Shown: positions 25,206 to 33,229 of the stretch, piece after piece
Layout: every line of letters starts with the position of its first letter
Position numbering within the stretch: the stretch's first letter is position 1
NCBI GenBank assembly: GCA_015066295.1
Contig: SVOR01000013.1
Coordinates: forward strand, 1 to 46,346
Origin: Oscillospiraceae bacterium
GTDB lineage: Bacteria > Bacillota > Clostridia > Oscillospirales > Acutalibacteraceae
Direction of reading: 5' to 3'
Length of the DNA stretch: 46,346 nt
The notes under the pieces: generated by a model
Seen by the model: the letters and a program-made list of their open reading frames with translations, nothing else
Told to the model about the DNA's origin: nothing
The model's database searches: none
Program-made: the position numbers and the translations under genes

Positions 25206-27128
25206 ATGAAGCACGGTTATATAAAGTGTGCAAGTGCAACGGTTGAGATTACCGTTGCCGATACCGAGGCAAATTTTAAAAATATAGCAGCCGCTATTGA
25301 CGAGGCGGATAGCAAGGGCGCAAATATTTTGGTTATGCCCGAGCTTTGCATTACGGGCTACACCTGTCAGGACCTGTTTTTATCCGATACGTTGCTCGAA
25401 AATGCTAAAAATACCTTGGCAAAAATTGCCGAATACAGCGCCGATAAATATCCGCTTATTATAGTCGGCTTGCCCATTAAGCACGAGTATAAAATTTACA
25501 ATTGTGCGGCGGCGGTTTTCGGTGGTGAAATTTTAGGCCTTGTTCCCAAAACCAAGCTGCCCAACTACGGCGAATTTTATGAGAAGCGTTATTTTGCTTC
25601 GGCTGATGAATTGCCCGATGGCTATAACTGTATACAAATAGGTGACGAGATAGTTACCATAGACAAGCACCTAATTTTCAGAAGTGCCAATATGGATAAT
25701 TTCAGGGTTGGTATTGAGATTTGTGAGGACGTTTGGGGTGCCGACACTCCGTCACGTATGTTGTGTGAATCGGGCGCAACCATTATCGCCAATCTTTCGG
25801 CATCAAGTCAGCTTGTCGGCAAAACGAAGTCTCGTCGCGGACTTATTACCTCAACCTCTTCGCGACTTGTTTGTGGCTACATTTACAGTGATGCGTCACC
25901 AAGCGAGTCAACACAGGATTGTGTTTACGGAAGTCATCTAATGATAGCCGAGGCGGGTCATCTGCTTGCCGAAAACTCAAGCTTTGCCGATAATAAAATG
26001 ATTTTAAGCGAAATAGACGTTGACAGAATTGTTGGCACACGCTGCAGAAACACAAGTTACGTATCACGCCGCATAGACGGCTATACGGATATACTTTTCG
26101 ACCAACCGCTTCGAGATACCGAGCTAACACGTAAAATTGAGAGAAACCCCTTTGTGCCGGATGATGCTAACGAGGTTGACCTGCGCGCTGAGGAAATACT
26201 TACAATTCAGTCCTACGGACTTAAAAAGCGTATGCAGCACTCGCATTCCGATAAGGCGGTAATAGGCATTTCGGGCGGACTTGACAGTTGTTTAAGCCTT
26301 ATTGCTGCGGCAAGAACGATGGATTTAATGGGTAAAGACCGCAAAAACGTAATTGCCGTTACAATGCCCTGTTTCGGTACAACAAACCGCACTCGCAGTA
26401 ATGCCGAAATTTTGTGTAATGCCTTGGGCGTTACCTTTAAGGAGGTTAATATTACTGCCGCCGTTAATCAGCACTTTGAGGATATAGGTCATAGCGCTGA
26501 GGACCACGATATAACCTACGAAAATTCGCAGGCGCGTGAGCGCACCCAGGTGCTTATGGATATTGCAAATCTTAACGGAGGTCTCGTTGTCGGTACGGGC
26601 GACCTGTCCGAGCTGGCACTCGGTTGGGCAACCTATAATGGTGACCACATGTCGATGTACGGAGTGAATTCGGGTATACCCAAAACCTTAATTAAACGTA
26701 TTGTTCTTTACGTGGCAGAAAATAGCGAGCCTAAACTTTCGGCGGTGTTAAAGGATATACTCGATACTTCCGTTTCACCCGAACTGTTACCCGCTAATGA
26801 CAACGGCGAAATAGCACAAAAGACCGAGGATTTCGTGGGTCCTTACGAGTTACACGATTTCTTCCTATATTATATGGTAAGACGCTTTTTCTCACCATCA
26901 AAAATCTTAAGATTGGCTGAGTATGCTTTCGGTGGCGAATATTCAAGGGAAACCATACTTAAATGGCTTAAGGTTTTTGTGCGACGTTTCTTTATTCAGC
27001 AGTTTAAGCGTTCCTGTTTGCCCGACGGCGTCAAGGTGGGAAGCGTAAGCTTGTCCCCCCGCAGTGACCTTCGTATGCCAAGCGACGCATCCTATAATTT
27101 ATGGATGAAGGAACTCGAAAATCTTTAA
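25206..27128 (+). CDS. nadE: NAD+ synthetase, glutamine-hydrolysing
   Basis: 640 residues. An N-terminal nitrilase-type glutaminase domain (about 5-270) with triad Glu46 (M-P-E-L), Lys115 (P-K-T-K-L-P) and Cys173 (E-I-C-E-D-V-W) releases ammonia, which the C-terminal synthetase domain uses to convert deamido-NAD to NAD with ATP; its pyrophosphate loop is S-G-G-L-D-S (356-361). Length is normal for the two-domain form. The upstream site GGGAGATGATTTCTCGCT gives a usable ribosome site before the ATG. Possible promoter TTGAAA at 25149, or read-through from the RNA upstream. Confidence 0.95.
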   Translation: MKHGYIKCASATVEITVADTEANFKNIAAAIDEADSKGANILVMPELCITGYTCQDLFLSDTLLENAKNTLAKIAEYSADKYPLIIVGLPIKHEYKIYNCAAAVFGGEILGLVPKTKLPNYGEFYEKRYFASADELPDGYNCIQIGDEIVTIDKHLIFRSANMDNFRVGIEICEDVWGADTPSRMLCESGATIIANLSASSQLVGKTKSRRGLITSTSSRLVCGYIYSDASPSESTQDCVYGSHLMIAEAGHLLAENSSFADNKMILSEIDVDRIVGTRCRNTSYVSRRIDGYTDILFDQPLRDTELTRKIERNPFVPDDANEVDLRAEEILTIQSYGLKKRMQHSHSDKAVIGISGGLDSCLSLIAAARTMDLMGKDRKNVIAVTMPCFGTTNRTRSNAEILCNALGVTFKEVNITAAVNQHFEDIGHSAEDHDITYENSQARERTQVLMDIANLNGGLVVGTGDLSELALGWATYNGDHMSMYGVNSGIPKTLIKRIVLYVAENSEPKLSAVLKDILDTSVSPELLPANDNGEIAQKTEDFVGPYELHDFFLYYMVRRFFSPSKILRLAEYAFGGEYSRETILKWLKVFVRRFFIQQFKRSCLPDGVKVGSVSLSPRSDLRMPSDASYNLWMKELENL

Positions 27129-27184
27129 TTGTAAAACACCTGAGTCGTAAGAGTTGTACTCTAAAGGACAGTATAACAAAAAAT

Positions 27185-27238
27185 GAAAACACCCGTAGTT
27201 AAAAAAACTATGGGTGTTTTCATTTTCTCTTTTTTGTT
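27185..27238 (+). terminator. Terminator between nadE and the convergent TetR gene
   Basis: A 16-bp stem (27185-27200 with 27206-27221, one G-T pair) and a run of Ts after it. T-rich on the other strand too, so it can serve both genes. Confidence 0.85.
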
Positions 27239-27284
27239 AGTCAAGTTGTGCTATAATAGCGTTAAAATCGCAGAGATGTTCCTA

Positions 27285-27857
27285 CTACCTATCATATAGT
27301 TCCATACTCTTTAGAGCAAAACCAATTATTGATGAAAGATATCCGATAACTTTATCTCTGTCGTGCTTATCTCTTTCCTTTGCCCAATCAATAAGCATTC
27401 CGGAAAGAGCTTCAGTATAAAATTTTGCGACATACTGTTTAAAATCGGGATCAATGTTTTTGTTGAGATTTTCCTCGGCGGCATCAATGACTGATGTGAC
27501 CACACCTACAAAATCTGTATAGAAAAAGCGTTTCATTTCATCTCTACCAATTGAATCGTAGGCGCAACTTATAATATAATCATTTTCGTCCACATACTTC
27601 ATTACAAAGCGGATGGCTTCTTCATAGTCTGCAAGCAGATCAAAATGCTTTACAACTTCAATGGCCTCTTCCTCAAACATCCATTTAAGCAGTGCAAAAA
27701 TATCTTCAAAGTGATAATAAAAGGTTTTGCGATTTATTTTGCAAGCGGTAATAATTTCGCTTACTGTTATTTTTGAAAAAGGCTTGGTGCGCATAAGCGC
27801 TTTTAACGTATTAGCAAGTACCCTTTTTGTGTTATAGGTAGTAACCTCATGCTTCAT
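27285..27857 (-). CDS. TetR-family transcriptional regulator
   Basis: 190 residues. The start at 27857 is chosen by GGAGGGACATT upstream; a longer frame to 27908 would run through the promoter. Residues about 10-55 are the TetR helix-turn-helix (K-I-T-V-S-E-I-I-T-A-C-K-I-N-R-K-T-F-Y-Y-H-F), the rest an all-helical ligand or dimer domain as in DhaS-like members. It is transcribed away from a small gene on the plus strand, and an inverted repeat lies in the shared region. Confidence 0.85.
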   Translation of the reverse strand: MKHEVTTYNTKRVLANTLKALMRTKPFSKITVSEIITACKINRKTFYYHFEDIFALLKWMFEEEAIEVVKHFDLLADYEEAIRFVMKYVDENDYIISCAYDSIGRDEMKRFFYTDFVGVVTSVIDAAEENLNKNIDPDFKQYVAKFYTEALSGMLIDWAKERDKHDRDKVIGYLSSIIGFALKSMELYDR

Positions 27858-27879
27858 AATGTCCCTCCGTTCTGAATTT

Positions 27880-27908
27880 AGTATACACTTGTGGGACATT
27901 TTGTTCAA
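27880..27908 (-). promoter_or_regulatory. Promoter of the TetR gene
   Basis: On the minus strand: TTGAAC (27903-27908), 17 bp, TATACT (27880-27885). Confidence 0.75.
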
Positions 27909-27930
27909 CCAACAATATAGGATATTTGAT

Positions 27931-27953
27931 GGTCAAATCATAAAGCTTTGACC
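27931..27953. promoter_or_regulatory. Candidate TetR operator
   Basis: Perfect inverted repeat GGTCAAA-N9-TTTGACC between the divergent TetR gene and the small ORF at 28036; a further half-site TTGACC follows near 27978. Confidence 0.45.
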
Positions 27954-28035
27954 GAATTTCACACAAATTACACCAGTTGACCGTTTTGCATCTTTGCACG
28001 CGATATTAAAATGTGGTTGTAAGGAGTGTGATTTT

Positions 28036-28179
28036 ATGAAAAAATTATGGAGCAAATTTAAAGAAGCCCTATATACGATAAATTTTGATGGGCTCCGTTG
28101 CACAATCAAAGGCGATCCAAGCATCAGAGAGATTATGGGCGCTCTTAAAAGGCAAAAAGAAATAGACAACTATAGGTAA
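28036..28179 (+). CDS. Small basic protein, 47 residues, unknown
   Basis: ATG at 28036 has AAGGAGTG 7 bases upstream; longer starts lack such a site. The product is mostly helical and basic (K-K-L-W-S-K-F-K-E-A-L). I do not recognise the family. It is divergent from the TetR gene with the inverted repeat between them, so it may be that regulator's target. Confidence 0.45.
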   Translation: MKKLWSKFKEALYTINFDGLRCTIKGDPSIREIMGALKRQKEIDNYR

Positions 28180-28290
28180 ATTCCAATTTATCGAACAGAT
28201 GATTTTTGTTTAGAAAAGGGTTTTAGGTTCTCTTAACAATGATATTTGGGCACCAAAATGTCCTGCCTGTTACGGTATAAGACAAATATT

Positions 28291-28324
28291 AAACGGATGT
28301 GTAGAATTTCTGCACATCCGTTTT
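28291..28324 (+). terminator. Terminator after the small ORF region
   Basis: AAACGGATGTG (28291-28301) pairs with CACATCCGTTT (28313-28323). The stem is extended by AGAA/TTCT, and only TTTT follows. Confidence 0.7.
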
Positions 28325-28347
28325 ACTGTCTCAAAAAATATTTTAAT

Positions 28348-28551
28348 AGTGATATTGTGAGACAGGTCTCACAGTGATATTTTTGATAAATCAAAAGTTA
28401 TATTAAAACCTTACGGTTTTAGTGATATTTTATTCGCCAATAAACTGCCAACGGCAATATAACTTGAACGAAGTTCAAATATAACTGCGAAGCAATACAA
28501 CTCGCCGTAAGGCGAATAAAACTGGCGTTGTATCCTTACGGGTACAACGCC
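28348..28551 (+). repeat. Mini-hairpin array 1 (upstream of GH1)
   Basis: Head: AGTGATATT, GTGAGAC-AG-GTCTCAC, AGTGATATT (28348-28384). Then a row of small perfect hairpins: AAAACC-TTAC-GGTTTT (28405-28420), TGCC-AAC-GGCA (28446-28456), TTGAAC-GAA-GTTCAA (28464-28478), TGC-GAA-GCA (28486-28494), TCGCC-GTAA-GGCGA (28502-28515) and a large one at 28524-28551. Linkers between the middle ones are ATATAAC, ATATAAC, ATACAAC, ATAAAACT. An 11-bp outer pair, TTTTATTCGCC (28428-28438) with GGCGAATAAAA (28511-28521), can close over the inner hairpins. Stem sequences differ while pairing is kept. The 450-bp gap between the genes holds this, the preceding terminator and nothing coding. Confidence 0.8.
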
Positions 28552-28629
28552 TAACGCTCAGGTGTTTTTTTGCAAAAATTTACATTATAGTTTATTTGGA
28601 TTTTACACACACTAACCTTGGTGATAAAA

Positions 28630-28839
28630 ATGAAAAATAAACACAATCGATATTTTAAAAATGTTTCCGACACCCCGTCAAGTGACCCCATTATCTCGCA
28701 GCCGCTTGACTGTTTCGAGCTAATCAACAAATACGGCACCTATGAAATACAGCCGACCGCTGACAGCGACCACGATTTTCCCAAGATTGCGCAGGGACTG
28801 CCAAGTGAGGAAAATCGCAAGTTAACCGATAACGATTAA
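28630..28839 (+). CDS. Small conserved-looking protein, 69 residues, unknown
   Basis: ATG at 28630 with TTGGTGAT just upstream as a weak ribosome site; GTG 28621 and TTG 28618 are alternatives in the same frame. The product is polar (S-D-T-P-S-S-D-P-I-I, F-E-L-I-N-K-Y-G-T-Y-E-I-Q-P-T-A-D). Its codon use matches real genes here, and the peptide looks like a family of short Clostridia proteins, but I cannot give it a function. The GH1 promoter starts 17 bases after its stop. Confidence 0.55.
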   Translation: MKNKHNRYFKNVSDTPSSDPIISQPLDCFELINKYGTYEIQPTADSDHDFPKIAQGLPSEENRKLTDND

Positions 28840-28856
28840 GATAGGGCAAAATTGTC

Positions 28857-28885
28857 TTGAATATACTTTTTTAATGTGATATACT
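28857..28885 (+). promoter_or_regulatory. Promoter of the GH1 gene at 28906
   Basis: TTGAAT (28857-28862), 17 bp, TATACT (28880-28885) with TGA directly before it (extended -10). Confidence 0.85.
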
Positions 28886-28905
28886 ACTCAAAAAGGAGTG
28901 GTATT

Positions 28906-30267
28906 ATGTTTAAAAAAGATTTTGTTTGGGGCGTAGCAACCGCCGCATATCAAATTGAGGGCGGCGCCTTTGAGGATGGCAGAGGCCTCTCTGTTTGGGA
29001 TACTTTTTGTATGGAGCCGGGCAACGTTAAGTTCGGCCATACCGGTAACTTTGCTTGCGACCATTACCATAGATATAAAGAAGACGTAGCACTTATGAAG
29101 GAGCTCGGCGTTAAAAATTATCGCTTCTCGGTTTCTTGGTCAAGAATTATCCCTGACGGCGTTGGCGAGGTTAACCCCAAGGGCATTGAATTTTACAATA
29201 ATCTAATTGATGAATTACTTGCTAATGGTATCACACCCTATATGACCCTTTTCCATTGGGACACACCGCAGGCTCTCGAGGATAGAGGCGGTTGGAAAAA
29301 CCCCGATATGTCAGACTGGTTTGCTCAGTATGCAAGGGTTATCGGCGAAAACTTTGGCGACAGAGTAAAGAACTTTATGACTATAAATGAGCCACAGAGC
29401 TATCTTGGCGGTTATAATAACCGTGGCGGTATGCCGCCTAAGGCAGGCTATGAAAAGCGTTTCATGATACCGATAATTCACAACACCTTGTTGGCGCACG
29501 GCAAGGCTGTTATTGCACTTCGCGAAACGGTTAAGGATTGCAAAATCAGTTATGCACCCTGTGGCGATTATTTCTATCCGCTTGATGAAAATAATTCTGC
29601 CGATATTGAGGCGGCAAGAAAGCTTACCTTTAGGGCAAACGACAACTTTGACGGACCGCATTGGAACGTTGCATGGTATGCCGACCCGATATTCTTAGGT
29701 AAATACCCTGAGGAGCATTTGGCAGGCTACGAGCAGTATCTGCCGAAAGGCTGGCAGGATGACCTTAAGATTATAAATCAACCGCTTGATTTCTGTGCAC
29801 AGAATATTTATGGCGGACGTCCTGCTACAACCGATAAGGACGGCAACCCCGTTATTGTACCGCTTAAGGTCGGATTTAGCCGTATGGCAAACGGATGGGG
29901 TGTCGTTACACCAAAGGCAATAAAATGGGCGGCAATATTCCTTTACGAGCGTTATAAAAAGCCGATTTTCATTACCGAAAACGGTATGGCAAACAACGAT
30001 ACCGTAACACTTGACGGCAAGGTACACGACCCACAGCGAATCGACTATCTGCATCGTTACATAAAGGCGCTGTCACAAGCAGCCGATATGGGTGTCGATG
30101 TTGGCGGTTATTTCCAATGGTCATTTATGGATAACTTCGAATGGGCGCAGGGCTATAACGAGCGTTTTGGTATGATTTGGGTTGATTACGAAACCTTTGA
30201 GCGCATCCCAAAGGATAGCGCATATTGGTACAAAACCGTTATGGAAACAAACGGCGAAAATTTATAA
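28906..30267 (+). CDS. GH1 beta-glucosidase (copy 1)
   Basis: 453 residues. ATG 28906 chosen for AAGGAGTG upstream and the family start F-K-K-D-F-V-W-G. Catalytic residues: acid/base Glu162 in I-N-E-P and nucleophile Glu358 in I-T-E-N-G. The D-N-F-E-W-A-Q-G-Y motif favours free beta-glucosides over 6-phospho sugars, whose enzymes carry a Ser/Lys/Tyr set there. No signal peptide, so it acts on imported oligosaccharides. Hairpin arrays lie on both sides. A paralogue is at 43955-45319. Confidence 0.93.
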   Translation: MFKKDFVWGVATAAYQIEGGAFEDGRGLSVWDTFCMEPGNVKFGHTGNFACDHYHRYKEDVALMKELGVKNYRFSVSWSRIIPDGVGEVNPKGIEFYNNLIDELLANGITPYMTLFHWDTPQALEDRGGWKNPDMSDWFAQYARVIGENFGDRVKNFMTINEPQSYLGGYNNRGGMPPKAGYEKRFMIPIIHNTLLAHGKAVIALRETVKDCKISYAPCGDYFYPLDENNSADIEAARKLTFRANDNFDGPHWNVAWYADPIFLGKYPEEHLAGYEQYLPKGWQDDLKIINQPLDFCAQNIYGGRPATTDKDGNPVIVPLKVGFSRMANGWGVVTPKAIKWAAIFLYERYKKPIFITENGMANNDTVTLDGKVHDPQRIDYLHRYIKALSQAADMGVDVGGYFQWSFMDNFEWAQGYNERFGMIWVDYETFERIPKDSAYWYKTVMETNGENL

Positions 30268-30270
30268 AGT

Positions 30271-30706
30271 AAAAAAGCGACTGGAAAGGGAGACACTTCG
30301 TAAAGAAGTGTTCTCCCTACTTTCTTTTTATATAAAAAATTGACACTTTCAGTTAGAAAGTGTCATAGTGGGTTACATACTTTAAAATTATACCTATCTC
30401 AAAGATGAAAACATTAGTGATATTGTGAGATGGGTCTCACAGCGATATTTTCTTTTGAAAATCCTCGCCTATAGCGAGATATTTTTAAAAAGAAAGCGAT
30501 ATAAGAGCCTCACCCATTAACAAAATCATAGATTTTGAATGGGATCAGAGAACCTTTGCGATATTATATTCGTGCATTTTCTCGCGGCGAAAGCCGTATA
30601 TCGCGCGGGTTCCGCATATCGCATCGAAGATATATCGCTCGGGCATTGCACGAATATAGCTGAGGCACACTTCCTTACGGAGTGTGCCTCAACAGTCGCT
30701 TTTTTT
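30271..30706 (+). repeat. Mini-hairpin array 2 inside a split terminator (downstream of GH1)
   Basis: The ends AAAAAAGCGACTG (30271-30283) and CAGTCGCTTTTTT (30693-30705) are a perfect 13-bp inverted repeat, with a T-run after the right arm, like a terminator pulled apart by about 409 bases. Inside: a hairpin with GGGAGA/TCTCCC (about 30288-30317); TGACACTTTC-AGTTA-GAAAGTGTCA (30341-30365); the shared head AGTGATATT..GTCTCAC..AGCGATATT (30416-30451); ATTTTC-TTTT-GAAAAT (30447-30462); CTCGC-CTATA-GCGAG (30464-30478); CGGC-GAAA-GCCG (30585-30596); GCGG-GTT-CCGC (30605-30615); ATC-GAA-GAT (30623-30631); and TGAGGCACACT.. (30661-30691). Three linkers contain ATATCGC. ATATTCGTGCA/TGCACGAATAT (30566-30576, 30647-30657) closes the inner set. 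This fills the 546-bp gap; nothing codes. Confidence 0.8.
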
Positions 30707-30728
30707 ATTAAGAAAACCCGTCTTATCC

Positions 30729-30757
30729 TTGACTTTAATGGTCAAATATTCTATAAT
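30729..30757 (+). promoter_or_regulatory. Promoter of the zinc-ribbon pair
   Basis: TTGACT (30729-30734), 17 bp, TATAAT (30752-30757). Confidence 0.85.
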
Positions 30758-30813
30758 TTTAATAGAAATATTTGTTTTTTTGACAAATATTGCAAAAAGT
30801 AAGGAGAGATATT

Positions 30814-32280
30814 ATGTTCTGTGAATCTTGCGGTACAAAATTACCCGATGACGCTTTGTTTTGCGAAAATTGCGGCGCAAAGCAAAATGCTCCGGAACCC
30901 GTTTCGGCGCCTCAGGTTGAGGAAGCTCCGGTGAGTGAGCCCGTGGTTGTAGAAGAAACACCCGTTGCTCCTGTATCAATTCCGACCCCCGCACCTAAGA
31001 AGGAAAGAAAACCCATACCGAAGAATAAGCTTATTCTTATGATTGTGGCAGCAGCTGCTACTTTGGCAATTATTCTTTCGGCAATAATCGTTATTCCGCT
31101 TCTTAACAGGGTTAAGGTTGAGGATTATATCGACGTTAACGTTTCAAGCAACTATAACGAATACTATAATGGTAAGTTAAATATATCTTTAGATATAGAC
31201 AACAATGCAATCGCACGTAAAAAGCTAAACACTAAAAGAATTAAAAAGCTCAGCGGTATGACAAGCATTGTAATGACGAATGTTGAGTACGGCTATCTTA
31301 TTGAGCCCATTACCAACTATTGCGAGCTTACATATCGTGTTAAGGGCGCCGAAAACAAGGAGTTCCTTCCTGCTTCTGAGTCATCAAGCGACATTAAGTC
31401 GACCGATGTAATTGAAGTGAAGATTCATTGGAGTCAGAGCGACGACGCTAAATATCAAATCAAGCAGTATCAGAAAATGTTGGGCATTAAGTTCTCAACC
31501 AAGGATAAGGTTGTAGAGGTTAAGGTTGCCGACGAGCTTAAAGAGGCTGATATTAAGGTTAAAGAAGCTCCTATGTTTGACCTTTTAGATTACCTTAAGA
31601 AAAACGACCTCTTAAATTTCTATGGCATCGGTAAAGAGAGAATAAGATTTGAGCTTAAAGAGTTTGAGATTGAAAAACACGGCTATACCTTCTCGCACAG
31701 CGCAGATAATTATAGTTATGGTATTTCATACTCAAACGGCGACACCAACGGAGTAATTTACGTATCACTCGAGAATTTAACCAACACGAGTGGTTACGGC
31801 AGCAATTTTTCTGAAGACGACGAGGTTTTGGTTAAGCTTGATAGAGAAGTGCTTAACGATGGCGAAATTTTCTTCTCGAAGTTAGAAACCAAGGTTACCG
31901 TTAAGGGTGACAAGGCATTGTCTGCTGACGAAGCAAAAACAAATCAGAGCAAGCTTATCGAAAGAGCTCGAGAAGTACTTTATTCGGGCGATGATTATAG
32001 CTTTGTAGATATGGTTCTCTACAGCGCAAAGGATGAGGATAGCAAACAGGCGAACGTACTTACCGTTGTATTCAAAGAGACCAGCACCTTCTTTAGCAAC
32101 ACCTATGAATATTACTACGTTGTATATTTAGAGGATGTTTATATGACCGACAGTGGTGTTAATTGCTATAACACAACCTATTACTACTTTGGCTCTGATA
32201 AGCCCACCACCGAGGATATTTCGGGCAAAACCTATAATATCGACTGGGATAGTCTTAAAGCACAAACAATTTCTAAATAA
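30814..32280 (+). CDS. Zinc-ribbon membrane protein with large outer domain
   Basis: 488 residues; ATG 30814 follows AAGGAGAG. Cys3, Cys6, Cys17 and Cys20 form a cytoplasmic zinc ribbon (C-E-S-C...C-E-N-C). A Pro/Glu/Val-rich linker leads to one transmembrane helix (about 72-96), after which some 390 mostly beta-rich residues should lie outside the cell. The architecture resembles the zinc-ribbon/anchored proteins common in Clostridia, whose roles are largely unknown; sensing or envelope stress is a guess. The next gene starts 11 bp after it. Confidence 0.75.
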   Translation: MFCESCGTKLPDDALFCENCGAKQNAPEPVSAPQVEEAPVSEPVVVEETPVAPVSIPTPAPKKERKPIPKNKLILMIVAAAATLAIILSAIIVIPLLNRVKVEDYIDVNVSSNYNEYYNGKLNISLDIDNNAIARKKLNTKRIKKLSGMTSIVMTNVEYGYLIEPITNYCELTYRVKGAENKEFLPASESSSDIKSTDVIEVKIHWSQSDDAKYQIKQYQKMLGIKFSTKDKVVEVKVADELKEADIKVKEAPMFDLLDYLKKNDLLNFYGIGKERIRFELKEFEIEKHGYTFSHSADNYSYGISYSNGDTNGVIYVSLENLTNTSGYGSNFSEDDEVLVKLDREVLNDGEIFFSKLETKVTVKGDKALSADEAKTNQSKLIERAREVLYSGDDYSFVDMVLYSAKDEDSKQANVLTVVFKETSTFFSNTYEYYYVVYLEDVYMTDSGVNCYNTTYYYFGSDKPTTEDISGKTYNIDWDSLKAQTISK

Positions 32281-32291
32281 GGAGAATAGAT

Positions 32292-33107
32292 ATGAAGTTT
32301 TGTAAATTCTGTGGTACACAGTTAGAAGATACTGCTGCATTCTGCAAAAATTGTGGCGCTCAATTAGGCACACCTGCAAATCAGGCACCGGCAGCAGCCC
32401 CCGTTCAAAGCGAGCCTAATGCTTTTGCAAAGGCGTTTGGTAAAATCCCCGCATTCTTTAAGTCACCTGCAGGCGCCGCAAAGCTGGCTTCTGACAATAA
32501 AGAGTATGGCCCTGCAGGCATATTGACAGGTGTGTTTGCAATCAGCACATTTATGTATCTGCTTTTCTACGGTCTTAGCAACGCTCTTCGCTTCAATGCG
32601 CAGTTTATGACATATGGCGTGGTTGGGTTCTCAAATTTGGCAGTAGTTCGCGTTGGTATGATGTTTATAGGCGCTATATTGTTAACGTTGCTTGCGGCAA
32701 GCGTGTATATTTTACCCACCACACTCGCTCGCATTATCTTTAAAAAGGACGTTTCGTTTGGCAGAGCATTGGGCGATGCCTTCGCAGAGTTCTCCGTATA
32801 CGCACTTCCGTTAGCGGCAGGTTTAATTCTTGCAGGCCTTGCGGCATTCATTCATACAACCGTTGCATTTATAATTGTGGCGCTCTTTGGCGTTTACTTT
32901 ATCGTAGTGCTTATGGCATCTATTTATGAGAAGGCAGACGGAATTACCGATAATCTCTTAAAATTACTTGCCGTTGTCGGCTTCGTTGCAGGTATGCTCA
33001 TTATTGGCCATTACCTCTTTGCCGAGGTTAAGACCTGGCTTGTAAACTACAACGCAGGTCAGACAATATACGAAGGTGTATCGGGTCTTAAAGAATATTT
33101 AAACTAA
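32292..33107 (+). CDS. Zinc-ribbon multi-span membrane protein
   Basis: 271 residues, AAGGAGAATAG before ATG. Zinc ribbon at Cys4, Cys7, Cys18, Cys21, an Ala/Pro linker, then about five hydrophobic helices from residue 75 on (A-G-I-L-T-G-V-F-A-I-S-T-F-M-Y-L-L-F and others). Yip1-like arrangement possible. Same operon as the preceding gene; both may form one membrane complex. Confidence 0.75.
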   Translation: MKFCKFCGTQLEDTAAFCKNCGAQLGTPANQAPAAAPVQSEPNAFAKAFGKIPAFFKSPAGAAKLASDNKEYGPAGILTGVFAISTFMYLLFYGLSNALRFNAQFMTYGVVGFSNLAVVRVGMMFIGAILLTLLAASVYILPTTLARIIFKKDVSFGRALGDAFAEFSVYALPLAAGLILAGLAAFIHTTVAFIIVALFGVYFIVVLMASIYEKADGITDNLLKLLAVVGFVAGMLIIGHYLFAEVKTWLVNYNAGQTIYEGVSGLKEYLN

Positions 33108-33118
33108 TTAAATTTAAG

Positions 33119-33154
33119 AAAAGTCCCCGTTTCTTTTGAAACGGGGACTTTTTT
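33119..33154 (+). terminator. Terminator of the zinc-ribbon pair
   Basis: A 15-bp perfect stem (33119-33133 with 33138-33152) and T-run. It may also stop the convergent LicD operon. Confidence 0.9.
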
Positions 33155-33229
33155 ATTTGTTTAATTAAAATGCGCCTTTGTTTATCCGGAACCTAACAGC
33201 TAAACATTTCATAATAGAACCTTGCTAAT

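Noticed and set aside
28348..28551. CRISPR array
   Set aside because: The constant parts are 7 bases, the variable parts are themselves palindromes of 9-15 bases, and no cas gene is present.
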